A program made the translations under genes and the position numbers. 64,000 nt of DNA from Peronospora farinosa (Eukaryota; Oomycota; Peronosporomycetes; Peronosporales; Peronosporaceae): contig CANTFK010000164.1 in NCBI GenBank assembly GCA_947646735.1, positions 248,001 to 312,000 on the forward strand. Direction: 5' to 3'. Position 1 is the stretch's first letter. Every line of letters starts with the position of its first letter. Under the pieces are notes generated by a model. The model was not told where the DNA came from, ran no database searches, and was given only the letters and a program-made list of their open reading frames with translations. Below are positions 51,879 through 62,830 of the stretch, in pieces.

Positions 51879-53028
51879 ATGGAATCAGCGGGAGATGAAC
51901 GTCATCACGCAACGCGTGATGATTTCCGCCATTTGAGTGACCTCGAATGGAATGCGGTTCAGCGTATGGCTGAAACCATCGGCAACCCTGCCGTTGGTGC
52001 CATGTTGCTCTCTCTTAGCGGAGACGACCAACATGCAACCATTACCAAGTTCATACAACATGAACTTGACGAAGTTGTAAAGAAACTCACCTTGCTACAG
52101 GAGCAAGGTTCTCAAGGTTAATCTGTTGAGAGAACAAGGCGCTCAACAGTCTGAACTGTTGAGACAACAGCAAGCTAGTGCTGCTGCTGCCGGGTCGACG
52201 TATACACGTCGACCCGAGTCCTTGAAGATTGATGTCTCCAAGTACAAGGCAGTCGAAAGCGACTCCTTGTTGAGATGGTTCGTCGAGCTCGACGATGCCA
52301 TTGAGGCTCGTCGCATCGATGACGATGCGATGAAGGTCAAGTTCGCCATGTCGAACTTGGCAGGACGTGCCAAAGCTTGGGCCTTAGGGCTCAAACTGCA
52401 CGACCCATACGTTTTTCCAACGTATGACGTCTTCAAGGCGCGGCTCAAACACACGTTTGAACCGCCTCGCGCCGAATTCAGGGCTCGGGCTGAGCTCCTG
52501 GATTTGAAACAGGGTAAGCGTGATATACACGCTTACGCCCAACACGTACGATACCTCGTTAGCTGTATCGTACTGAACCCAATCGATGAACACACGCAGG
52601 TTACTGTGTTCGTCAAGGGTCTGACAGATGTTCCTGTCAAGACCCACCTGTTCCGCTTGGAGCTAGAATCGCTGGATCAAGCGATCTCTGCAGCGGAACA
52701 GGAGGACTTTAGCCTACAACAGGCTCACGTCCACTCGGGATCCTATCGTCCACCGAGAAGACAGGAGGGCGGAGGTCCAGAACCAATGGACCTCTCCTAT
52801 GTAGAGAGCGAGCGACCTCGCTCTCCAGGGTACAAGCGATTGCAAAAGTGCAATCGCTGTCAGAAGTTGGGCCACTACGCTTATGAGTGTAGTGCCCCAC
52901 GCCCAGTGTCTCGTAACACTGGGAGTGACGATCGACCGTCTGCCAAGAAGGGCCAGAGACGTGGGTCCCACGTTGCTGCGAAATCGCAACAACGTGGTGG
53001 ACCATCAAAAAACGGTCGGGGTCAGTAG
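51879..53028 (+). pseudogene. Element B gag with zinc knuckle, one frameshift
   Basis: The first frame (51879-52121; MESAGDERHHATRDDFRHLS, LEWNAVQRMAETIGN) ends at TAA. The second (52126-53028) continues with the gag fold (LLRWFVELDDAIEARRID, FAMSNLAGRAKAWALGLKL, LKHTFEPPRAEFRARAELL, LKQGKRDIHAYAQHVRYL) and the CCHC knuckle CNRCQKLGHYAYEC. A single small indel near 52121 would explain the break. The frame ends with NGRGQ and TAG inside the frameshift hairpin. Confidence 0.88.
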
Positions 53029-53050
53029 AGGCGGAGCGCCCTACTGATCC
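53007..53050 (+). promoter_or_regulatory. Programmed -1 ribosomal frameshift site, gag-pol junction
   Basis: The heptamer A AAA AAC (53007-53013) lies exactly in gag phase (TCA AAA AAC). About 8 nt downstream a stem forms: TCAGTAG (53022-53028) with CTACTGA (53041-53047), then GGCG (53030-53033) with CGCC (53037-53040), with one bulged A and a GAG loop. G-C and wobble pairs lengthen the base to 53019/53050. The gag stop TAG (53026-53028) is inside the stem. A -1 slip enters the pol frame, which is open from there. Confidence 0.75.
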
Positions 53051-56000
53051 AGCAGCGTCAAGAGAGTTCGCGGGACTCTTGACGAAGGTTGCTCCCAACA
53101 CACAGTCACTGTGTGTTGCCGCTCCCAGTGATGAGGTATCTCTCATCACCTTGAAGATCGAAGTGACAAAGAACATGTCACTTCGCGCCCTAGTTGATTG
53201 TGGGGCTTCGAACAACTTTGTTCGACGCCAATCGCTAGATGATCGTAGGCTCAAATATGTTGAGCGCGAGACCCCTCCAACGAGGATGACGGTGCGCCTT
53301 GCAACTGGCGCATCCGTAACAGTAAAGAAACTTGTAGTGGGAATTCACTACACGCTTGAAGGCAAAAAGTACGATGATGATTTCATCGTACTTGATCTGG
53401 ATGACAAATTTGATGTCATCCTAGGATTACCATGGCTCAGAAGGTACGAGCCATGGGTCAGCTGGCAGCATCGAAACGTGAAGATGCCTGCCGCTTGTTC
53501 ATCAGATGGCCATCTGATGAACGTTTTGGAGCGTTCACAAGCGTGTGAATGTACTACGAGTGAGTGTGATGGCCTCACTTGTGGTTCGGTCGTTAGTACG
53601 ACTGCACAAGAACTTAGCGTGACAGACAGTCACGTTGTGGAGCAAGCTGCCGGCGGCTGTGCACAAGCACAGGCAGCGCCGAAGGTCCACCACTCGAATA
53701 AGTCGAGTGGACCGGGACATGAATGCTCGCCTAGAGGGCAGCATTCACCGAAGAGTAAACCGGTTGCCCAGAAGCGGCAACACGGAAATCCTAGATCAAC
53801 TGGAGAGTTGATCGTAGAGGATCTCGCTGTGGTTGCGCCACCACACCTAGAGGAAGTCGATGGAAGAAGTTTCATCGAGCCTGCGGGAATAAGTCCCCAG
53901 GAAATAATCACTGAGGGAATAAGTCCTCAGTGCCCTGAGGGAATAAGTACCCAGGAAGTAACCGAGACGTTGAACGTCTTGGTTAATGACGGATCAAATG
54001 TAGGCGCTTATACGCTTGATCTGATCGCGCCTCCGAAGTTAACTTCGGAGATAACTCAGTTGCCTACGCTAGAACCTAAAAGGTTCTTGCGTGATCTGCG
54101 TAGTGGCAAAGTCAAGCAGATCTGTGTGCTCGTCGCAGAAGACGAGTACATGACTGACATTCGGTCAGCAACAGTTTTTGCCGAGAACGAACGGTTTCTC
54201 AGCAGCTCATCAATGGACGAGAGTGTCCTTGATGAGAAGACTCGGATTGAGCGATATACATCGCAATCCTGGGAGTCACTGAAGTCAAATCCTTTGTATA
54301 AGGATTTGGCCGAATTCAAGGATGTATTCCCTGAATCCGTTCCGTGCGAGTTACCTAAGGATAAAGGTACTCGACACGAGATCGACCTTGTTCCTGGCAC
54401 AAAATATTGTGTCATGAAGCAGTGGCCACTGCCTCGGGAACAGGTCGAGGCGATCGACAAGTTCTTTGCCGATCGCCTAGCAGCGGGCCATGTGAGGGAG
54501 TCAACTTCACCTCACAGCTCTCCGACCTTCTGTGTGCGCAAGGCCACAGGAGGGTGGCGGATAGTGCACGCGTTCAATAAGTTGAACGCTGCAACGATAC
54601 CGGCGCAAACGCCGATACCGAGAAAGGACGTAATCATAGATGGTATGTCTAAGAGTACCATCTTTTCGTCCATGGATCTGATGGATGGTTTCTATCAGAT
54701 CCTAATGCGTGAACGGGACATCCCGTACACAGCAGTGAGCACTACCAGTGGTATGCTCTTGGAATGGTTGGTGATGCCGCAAGGGCTTAGTAATGCACCA
54801 GCCACATTCAATAGATGTGTTTCACATCTATTGAGACCGGTGTGCGATTTCGCACCGAGTTACTTCGATGATGTGTTCGTCCACAGTCGAGCTATGGACG
54901 GGAAAACAGACGTGGAAGTCCATAGACTACACGTCCGTAAGGTTCTTACACTTATGCGCGAGCATAAGTTGTAAGCCAACCTCAAGAAGTGTATATTCGC
55001 AGCTAGCGAAATACCGCTTCTTGGGTGCATCGTCGGAAAGAACGGCGTACGACCTGATCCAGAGAAGAACAAGGCGATCACCGACTGGCCAGTGCCAGTC
55101 GATGTCAAGGGACTAAGGAAGTTCCTTGGGCTAGCGGCGTACTTGCACAAGTACTCGCGCAACTACGCCGAAATGACAGTACATCTTTCTTGTTTACTCA
55201 AAAAATGTAAAGTGGAATTGGAACGCTGACTGCCAGCGTTCCTTTGAACGTATCAAGCAAAGCTTTATGCAATCGCCAGTATTGGCGATTGCCGATCAAG
55301 ACAGACCATTTCATGTGGTCTGTGACGCCAGTGATTTTGCAATCGGCTGCGCACTGATGCAATATGATACAGACGGCGCAGAGCGTGTCGTCTGTTATCA
55401 ATCGCGTCAGCTGCAACCGGCCGAGCGCAGTTATCCGGTGCATGACAAGGAACTCCTTGCCATGAAGTATGCACTGGATAAGTTTCGCGTCTATCTCTTA
55501 GGAGATAGACCGTTCATTGTGTATACAGACCATGCGTTACTACGCACGGCTGTAAACATTCCACACCTCTCGCAACGTATGGCGAGATGGTTGTAATTCT
55601 TCGCGGAGTACAACTTCTCCGTGGAGTATAAGCCGGGACGACTTAACGTCGTCGCCGATGCTCTCTCACGTCGGCCTGATCTAGAGCCGACTGTGCAATC
55701 CGACAGTGATGTGAACACCACTGTCGCCACGCTGAATACCAGCGTCTTGTCGTCGAGCTTACTCGACGACATTAGAATGGCATGCGCACAAGATAATGAT
55801 CTTGTACGCCTGATGGAGTACCTCAAGGACCCATCCACGCAAGCTAAGAAGCGCTTGCCTGCCATGTATCGATCTTCTCTAGATCGATACACCCAGCGGG
55901 ACGGCTTACTGTACTACACAGCCGTCAACAACGACACGCCTCGTGTCGTTGTACCGCCACAACATGATCTCAGGTTACGGATCATGTTTGAATGTCACGA

Positions 56001-57948
56001 TGCACCAATAAGTGGGCATCGCGACCGTGAGAAGACTTACCTCACGGTCAGTCGCGACTTTTACTGGCCACGCCAGTATGAGTTTGTGCGCAAGTACGTG
56101 CGCGCTTGCGAGGTGTGTCAACGAGTGAAGCCTAGTCCTTCGCTCCGTGCAACATTGCAGCCTCTGCCTGTTCCGGCAGAGTGCTGGGAGTCCGTATCAA
56201 TGGACTTCGTCTTTGGGTTTCCCAAAGACGCTCACGGGAATAATGGTATTCTCGTGTTTGTAGACAGGTTCAGCAAGATGGTACATCTTGTTGCTGTAAC
56301 TGAGTCGATCAAAGCAGAGGGCTGTGCTCGAGTGTTTATCGATACAATTATTCGATTGCACGGTTTACCCCGTGAACTTGTGTCCGATAGGGACCCCCGG
56401 TTCACGGCTGAGTTTTGGCGTTCCGTGTTCCAAACACTTGGAACACGGCTCACAATGTCTACTTCTGACCATCCAGAAACCGATGGTCAGACTGAACGCG
56501 CCAATCGCGTCCTCGAAGAGATTCTTCGAGGTATACTCGAAGAGATTCTTCGAGGGTACGTCCACTCGTTTACGAGTTGGAGTGAGTTCTTGTCGATGGT
56601 CGAATTCGCCATCAACAACTCCGTGCATGCGTCCACGACGCATACACCGTTCTACGTGAATGGCCTTCGCCATCCACGTGTCCCCACCTTAGTAGAGGGT
56701 GACTCTAATTTAAGGGGGGGGGACTCGCTCGAGCGAGAACCAATCTGGCTCTTGCTCATCACGCGACGACGTTATGGTCGACGCGAAAGTAACCGAAGTC
56801 GACCCATTCGACTTCGGTGAAGAGGAAGAAAGTAAGAGCGATGACGCTCTTACTGATAACGATGCTGAAGATATCAGCATCGTTCGAGGTATCACAAGTG
56901 AGAACAGTAATGTTCTCACTGAATTAGTAACCGATATCTCTGCAGTGCATTCACAATGCACTGCAGCCAAAAGCAACGAGTCAGCTGAGGATTTCCTGCT
57001 GACTCGTGAAGCGGTAGTCCGTTTCGTGCAAGACTCCATCGCAGAAGCGGTGGATAAGCAAAAGCGAAACGCAGACAATAATGGAAGGCAAATGCTCAGA
57101 CATTTATTGAAGGTGATTTAGTTTTACTGTCAACAGTAAACCTACCTAAACATGTAGTGACTAACGTGGGCAGCAATAAATTGTTGCCCAAGTACATCGG
57201 CCCGTTTCGTGTATTGCGCCGCCTAGGAAACGCATACACGATCGAGTTGCCACGCAGGATGCGTACGCATCCTACGTTTTACGTGGGACGTCTTCGTCCG
57301 TACGTTCAGTACGCGGCTTCTTCGAATGACGAAGATAGCCATTACTCTCAAGAATCCCCTTCAGATTCTTGTTGTCACGAACCAGATTCGATATCTGGTC
57401 GTGTAGATATGAGATCTTCCCATGATATTGGACGATCTCCTGACGAGCTGTCGCCAGCTCGTTACTCAGAGAATGAAGTCGCCGTTCATTCTCCAATAGT
57501 GCGACAGCATTGTTTGCCCGAGACCTCTCATGATCAAACCCAAGCTGTCGCACAATGTCCTCTAAGCGGCGACGCTTATCCCGTTCGTGATCAACATCAC
57601 AACGGAGATCACGAGTTACACGGGCAAACCCGTCTAACTCAGCAGCCAAGTCCGATGAAAGAATCGGACAGGGTTTTTCCTCCACCACCGCATCCGCTGG
57701 TAGACTCCCATGGTGGGAAGCGCTTCCTCGTGGAACGCTTACTAAAGCATCACGAGGTGAAGGGACGTCGGACGAGTTATCTCGTCCGGTGGCGTGGCTA
57801 TCCGCCTTCGGCGGATAGCTGGGAACCTCGGGCCCAACTGATGGCCGACGTTCCCGGCCTTGTCGAACATTACGACAAGGGGCACCCGATGATGAAGGAC
57901 CATTGGAAAACGAGCGCCCAGCGCGCTCGTAAAGGGATTGCAAAGTAG
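53007..57948 (+). pseudogene. Element B pol: protease, RT, RNase H, integrase, chromodomain (interrupted)
   Basis: Protease: RALVDCGASNNF and IVLDLDDKFDVILGLPWL. A Ser/Gln-rich spacer contains GISPQ repeats. RT: RHEIDLVPGTKYCVMKQWP, GGWRIVHAFNKLNA, SSMDLMDGFYQILM, YFDDVFVHS; a TAA interrupts at 54972. RNase H: HVVCDASDFAIGCALMQYD and VYTDHALLRTAV, with TAA at 55594 and a frame change near 55210. Integrase (from 55621): CEVCQRVKPSPS, SMDFVFGFPKD, SDRDPRFTAEFW, HPETDGQTERANR. A 24-nt tandem duplication (56512-56559) repeats EEILRG. A nine-G run (56714-56722) coincides with a +1 shift. The end has PKYIGPFRVLRRLGNAYTI, a long linker and chromodomain VERLLKHHEVKGRRTSYLVR. Confidence 0.92.
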
Positions 57949-59039
57949 CAATCCCTTCACGCATCTCAGAAGAGATGCGAGCCCTCCACCAGGGCTCAGT
58001 AAGGAGATACGCCTCCTTAGGCGCTCTTGACGAGGTGCTCAGGCACCCCGGGCATGGGTCGCCCCAAGAGAGGCATAACAGGCCTGCCTCTCTAGATAAC
58101 CGGTGCAAACGATAGCATGCACCGGAAGTACTTCGTTTCTCAAACTTATTGCGGCTAGCATAAAGTCTTTGAAACCAAGCCTCTTTCCCAACGTTTAAAA
58201 ACGTTGGTGATAAACGCGTTCCAAGATTGGAGGAACGCGTCGGCCTCACGCTTCTTGTGTGGGCCATACCATCGATGTTCAAGGAACACATCGATGTAAT
58301 AGTCGTTCTCAGTGCGAAAGTTCTTCGCACTGGCGTCAAGGCCATGAAGCTTTGACGCATCAAACAACGGTATGGGGAACCGCTCGTTGGTCTTTCCAGA
58401 CCAACGATCAAGCAGATGCTTAGGTAGCATCCATGCTTTGCGATCAGGAGCAAGACGCAATACGTTGCGGTCTAAAGCCTCCTGCGTGGTTTCAACAGAA
58501 GTACCGACACCACGAGCATTGGTGTCAACAGAAGTACCGACACTATGATTATTGATGTCAGTAGAAGCACTGACATCACCCTTACGGTCCCCACCCGAGT
58601 CACTATCCTTCGACTCGTTTGGCGAGTCGTCTGATTCATCAGACGACCCGAACATTTCACGGTACATTGATTCACTCAATGTACCACGATCCCTCTTCGT
58701 AGTATAAGACGACGAGGTATCACCCCGGGGAGAGCCCGGGAGTGGAATAGGTGATTTTGAGCCAGATGCGTCATCCGACTCACCAGAGTAGTCAACGACT
58801 AACTCTGGGTCAACATCTTCACGCGGCGAAGCGCTACGTGAACCTGCAACAGGCGTTGCAGGCTGATGTTGACTTCCAGCAGACACATTAGTGTCTGCTG
58901 GCTGAGGCTGTGAAGCCTCAGTAGCGGCTGCACACAGGCGTGCAGCCGAGCTCTCGGCTGCCTTAGCAGCGACGCGCATTGACTTTGTCATAGCGTAATT
59001 GTTGAATGAAAGAAAATTCAACAAGTTCTCCTCTCCCAT
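57272..59039 (-). CDS. Antisense ORF of element B (two frames, about 590 codons)
   Basis: On the strand opposite to gag-pol, a frame starts at the ATG at 59039 just inside the 3' LTR (MGEENLLNFLSFNNYAMTKS). It runs 294 codons to 58155: an Ala/Ser/acidic region (DVDPELVVDYSGESDDASGS), then a compact domain (WMLPKHLLDRWSGKTNERFP, YYIDVFLEHRWYGPHKKREA, SWNAFITNVFKRW). A second frame continues from about 58190 to 57272 (NKFEKRSTSGACYRLHRLSR, KEAYLLTEPWWRARISSEMR, then a coiled coil such as DHERDKRRRLEDIVRQLGFD). One frameshift joins them. From 57949 to 59039 there is no competing sense frame; left of that it overlaps pol linker and chromodomain. It is possibly driven by antisense activity of the 3' LTR. 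Function unknown. Confidence 0.6.
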
Positions 59040-59060
59040 AGTCACTAATGTGACTGTTGG

Positions 59061-59073
59061 TTGAGGGGGGTGA
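59061..59073 (+). other. Element B polypurine tract
   Basis: TTGAGGGGGGTGA directly precedes the 3' LTR. Confidence 0.8.
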
Positions 59074-59533
59074 TGTAACGGGGCGAGCCCGTTACATAAT
59101 ATTGACACTTATATGAAGTGTCAATAAAATATTATTATAACTAATAATATTTTGACAATATTACCTTTTCTTATAATATTGTTCCTAGATCTCCTTGAAA
59201 TTGGAGATGCCCTCTTATTGGTTAATATGGGCCATCATATCAACCAACGCGCTGACCAATGACCGATGGACGCGCGCAATGAGTGGAGGGCAAGTTGTCA
59301 ACATACATAGTTGTAGTTTAATATAGTTAACATAGGTTATAACAGATTAGTTTTATTAAGATAGTTATCTATATTAAATACAGTTTTCCTTTTCTCTACT
59401 TCTAAGCGTTTGTTTAGAAGTAAAGCTTCCTCTGCCTCTTGTGTAAGAGAGGTAATTGAGGCACCTGCTTTCACTGTAATCAGTGAAAGTAGACTATACT
59501 GTAATCAGTATAGTCGGAGGGTGCCCCATTACA
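59074..59533 (+). repeat. Element B 3' LTR
   Basis: 460-bp copy of the 5' LTR with about five substitutions (for example TTGAAA for TTGAAG, and GGGTGCCCC for GGGTTCCCC near the end), then the GGAAT duplication. Confidence 0.96.
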
Positions 59534-59538
59534 GGAAT

Positions 59539-61070
59539 GGCCACAAAACGAATCAACATCCCAAATCTGGCTACAGCGTATTCCATGAGTAACTCGATGG
59601 AACCTTGGAGACAAAATAATTTCATTTTTCGATTGCAAATCATCCCGGTTTTTCCATTTGTCGCTCTGGTCTCTCTTCCCTGATACACGGTCTATACTCC
59701 GTATCTGGGGTCTCCATATCTTATAATAAGCACTTCACCACAGGTGAATGATCTACTGAGACTTGCGATTTAAGATCGTGCTGATCGCCATAATGCACAA
59801 TTGAGCAAGTGTGAATCGTTTCGAGGTGATGCAATCACACGAGGAGGAACACCGTGACTAACGGCGGTGAGCGGTTAGGAGTGGTGAAGATGCGTAAGAT
59901 GGTTACACATGAAGTTGCAATGGAGTATATAAATTAAGTAAAATGATCGAAAATCACTGACTGAATTAATTTCGATCACGAGTGCACGATCAAAGATCGA
60001 AATTAATTTTGATTATGATCGTATGACTAAAGATTGAATTTACTTGGATTACGATTGCACGATTGAAGGAAGAAAAAAACTTTGAATGCGATCCGAAATG
60101 GAAAACAAAGAATGGAATCATATGAAAGGATCTTACTAACAAACTACATCAAAGGAATTACTCACGAAGTACAAGCTTATCAGCTAAGAGAGAAGGGGCC
60201 TCGAGGGGAAGCGACTGTTGGCGAAGAACAATCTGCAGGACCCACACAAGAGAAATCAGTATAAGGGTTCATGTTTGCGTGCAGCTTAGTTCTTTGCCGC
60301 TTTCGCGGCAACGCGCAGTTTCTTCGTATTGTTCGAAGGTTTGCTGGAATAAAAGAATAACCAGCTAGTGCTCCCCATTCCATAGACCCGGTCTTTCATT
60401 GGTCGAACCGGTCCCTCGTCGGTAGACCTCGGCACCACATCGGTAGACCCGGTCCATCATTGGTCGACCCGTTTCCTCATCGGTGACCTTGGCCCCTCAT
60501 CGGTCGACCTCGGCCCCTCGTCGGTCGAATTGTCGGTCGGCCTGGGTCCCTCGTCGTTCAGCCACTCCTGACCAGTTAATACAAGGATCAGACCAGTCGA
60601 CGCAAGGAATCAGAGCTTCAGGCAAGGATAGAGTAAAGGAGTTAAAAGGATAGGACTATATTAAATACTACTCAATTTGCGATCTACGTGGCACTACTCC
60701 GTCACCCAAAAAGAACTTGCTCTAAGCTACCACCTGTTCCGGGAAGGAAACACATTTTAGCCCCCCGTTGAATAAAGTTGCGTGGTTAAGTTCAAGTGCG
60801 AATAGAGCTCCAGGATATATCTGGCCTGTGAGCTCGTTCGAGTAGCAACACCCCCCCCCCCAAGACCCGCTATCGGAAGCGGTCTCCCTTACCTCACGGT
60901 CCGGGAGAAAAGTAAAGGTCAGGTGGTTAATACCCCTGAAACAAGAAGGAAAAGGCCAGGGATAAGCTCCCTGAAGAATTTTGGTTTTAAGGCCACTCTC
61001 GACAAGGTCGATCGAGTGGCCACCTACCGGCCCACCGAGTATAGCATATCCACTCGTGGCCCCCCAGGTG
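59539..61070. other. Non-coding, repeat-rich spacer right of element B
   Basis: It contains AT-rich imperfect repeats of a GATCGAAATTAATTT motif at about 59940-60070 and the tandem array listed next, plus a C-run near 60850. No gene is supportable; a purine-rich patch at 60900-61000 reads as a short Lys/Arg-rich frame with no family. Confidence 0.4.
60376..60556. repeat. Degenerate tandem repeat, about 24-26 bp period
   Basis: About seven imperfect copies of a CGGTCGACCTCGGCCCCTCAT-like unit (TCGGTAGACC, TTGGTCGACC, TCGGTCGACC and so on) follow each other. GC-rich in an AT-rich setting. Confidence 0.75.
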
Positions 61071-61210
61071 TACCTCCCTCAAGACAGGCGTCTACATCCT
61101 CACCAAGTCGTCCGAAAAGTGCAACCCGCCAGCCGACGGGTACACAAGGTGAGAGAAGGTCCATACGCGGCATCGGGGTTCTCCCACCGACAGTCGGCAG
61201 TCCGGCACAG

Positions 61211-62830
61211 TTAGTGGTTTGGGGTCTCATCATACATTTTTGAGACCACACACCACCACACATTACTGATCGTGTTTTTAGAATGACGTTGTATGCCATA
61301 TCGCCATCGTCGTGGATCTCTATCCCGTGGTTTAGTGCTCCCTAACGGCAGGGTTGCATCCAAAGTCGATCGTGGGTCCCAACCGTGAATTAAATAAAAC
61401 GGTGTGTCTCCACGAACACGATCTTGCGCGGTGTTAATCGCAAAAGTTGCTCGTACTGCATATTCGTCCCAATCGTTTTGGTTTCCATCCGTCACATACA
61501 TCTTGAATTACTCGTGTCAAAGTTTGTGCCATTCGCTCTGCTGTGCCATTTGCTTGCGGTCTATACGCCATCGTAGCCCACTTTTCTGTACTGCAATCTT
61601 AAAATTAGCTCGAAAGAAATCAGACATGGATCCTGGCTCTCGATCGTGGCGTCTTGCCTCACTTGCACCAAATCGCCGAAATACGCATTTTCGTAATTCT
61701 CTGCAATGTTTTGTGCAGTTCTGGACGAACTTGCCTTCGCGATTTCGTAACCGGAGAACAAATCGATACATAGTAACAGTCCGGTGTTTTCTTTAAACGA
61801 TCACGGCAACAACGAAATATGATACATAGCCACAATTTGAAAAAAGGTATGTCGCCTGCAAATTTCCTGGTATCCCCCATGGTCCGTTGGTCTTCCTTTG
61901 CCCATTTCACAATGCACACATTATTCTACATAGCGTTGCACACTTCGGTACAATCCGCGCCAATGGAAATTCTTTTTTATCCGTTGGTATGTCCGAACGA
62001 TTCCTTGGTGACCACCCTCCATACTCGTATGTTAATGATGTAGGAAATCTAGATGCAATAGCTCTGGTATCACCAAACGAGCTAGCTCTGTACGACCTTC
62101 GGGTCTCGCAGCCGATCAAGGGCAGAAAAAAAATAATCCAATTCGTCTTCGGATGCGATCAAAGCGCAAACCTTCGCTTCTTCTATTGTTAACATAGCGA
62201 CGTTCCCGATCAGATATGTCTTCAAGTTAGATATTAAGTTCTCTTCATCCTGTACTTGCTTTATCCTATCGATCCGCATTTGCTGCAGGATCTCCTCCTG
62301 TAAAACTTCTGACTGACAGCGTCTTCTTACGGTTGGTCGAGTTATCGCAGCCACTTTGACTACTCGATCAACTTGACTCGGAAGCAACAACTCATCTAAT
62401 CGATTGAGTGTAAATAGGTCTTGACGATCTTGATCAGAACCGACATGTACCTTTCTCCCACTGTAGAGCTTCGCTTGCTAGTCGAATAGCACTCTGATTC
62501 CATTCTCGCTTCATATGAAGGAAATCGTGATTTGGCCACGATCGTAGTTTTTATAGCTTGGCGACGCAAACCTGGGGCTTTGCGGTCGATTTCGCCACTT
62601 ATTTGCCTGGTCACCAAAGTTAAAGCAACGCAGATAATTACACACTCCCTAGTCTGATCAGCTAGTAACTGAGGAGTAGTCTTCGATATTCTGCTTTGTT
62701 TACCGTCATATCAGTAGAAAATTCAGATGCGGCAGCTACGATCGTCCATTCTGGTAGTTTCCAGATGTTCGCGTTGTAGCTTCGGCCTTCCTCTTCACCC
62801 TAGCCGATCCATCAAAACTGGCCACTAGGA
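61211..62830 (-). pseudogene. Element C: decayed Ty3/gypsy RNase H-integrase fragment
   Basis: Scattered minus-strand frames give one conserved series. RNase H pieces are NKAEY and ICGDSNLVTRQISGEIDRKA (62700-62550). A linker LQEEILQQMRIDRIKQVQDE, ISNLKTYLIG lies at 62390-62082. The integrase core LLCIDLFSGYEIAKASSSRT is at about 61770, with WATMAYRPQANGTAERMAQT at 61580-61520. WDEYAVRATFAINTAQDRVR and GDTPFYLIHGWDPRSTL follow at 61470-61370. Every junction is frameshifted. No LTRs are visible. It differs from elements A and B in wording, lacks their hairpin density and belongs to another gypsy lineage. Confidence 0.8.

Larger units (their letters stand above)
51372..59533 (+). mobile_element. 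Element B: LTR retrotransposon, Ty3/gypsy chromovirus with antisense ORF
   Basis: Two 460-bp LTRs (51372-51831 and 59074-59533) differ at about five positions by eye, indicating a recent insertion. They are flanked by the target duplication GGAAT (51367-51371 and 59534-59538). Plus-strand order: primer site, gag with zinc knuckle, -1 frameshift site, protease, RT, RNase H, integrase, chromodomain, then an antisense ORF before the 3' LTR. A few stops and frameshifts interrupt pol. The whole element is packed with short perfect hairpins. Confidence 0.96.

Noticed and set aside
57157..57948. Reading the sense linker between integrase and chromodomain as a separate gene
   Set aside because: It continues the integrase C-terminal domain into the chromodomain and is simply the end of pol.
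43915..59538. A single large composite or nested element
   Set aside because: Each element has its own LTR pair and its own 5-bp target duplication, separated by about 320 bp of unrelated DNA.
60376..60556. CRISPR array
   Set aside because: Repeats are degenerate and contiguous without unique spacers, in a eukaryotic genome.
61211..62830. Gypsy fragment C as part of element A or B
   Set aside because: It lies outside both LTR pairs and target duplications, its integrase wording differs, and it lacks the hairpin density.
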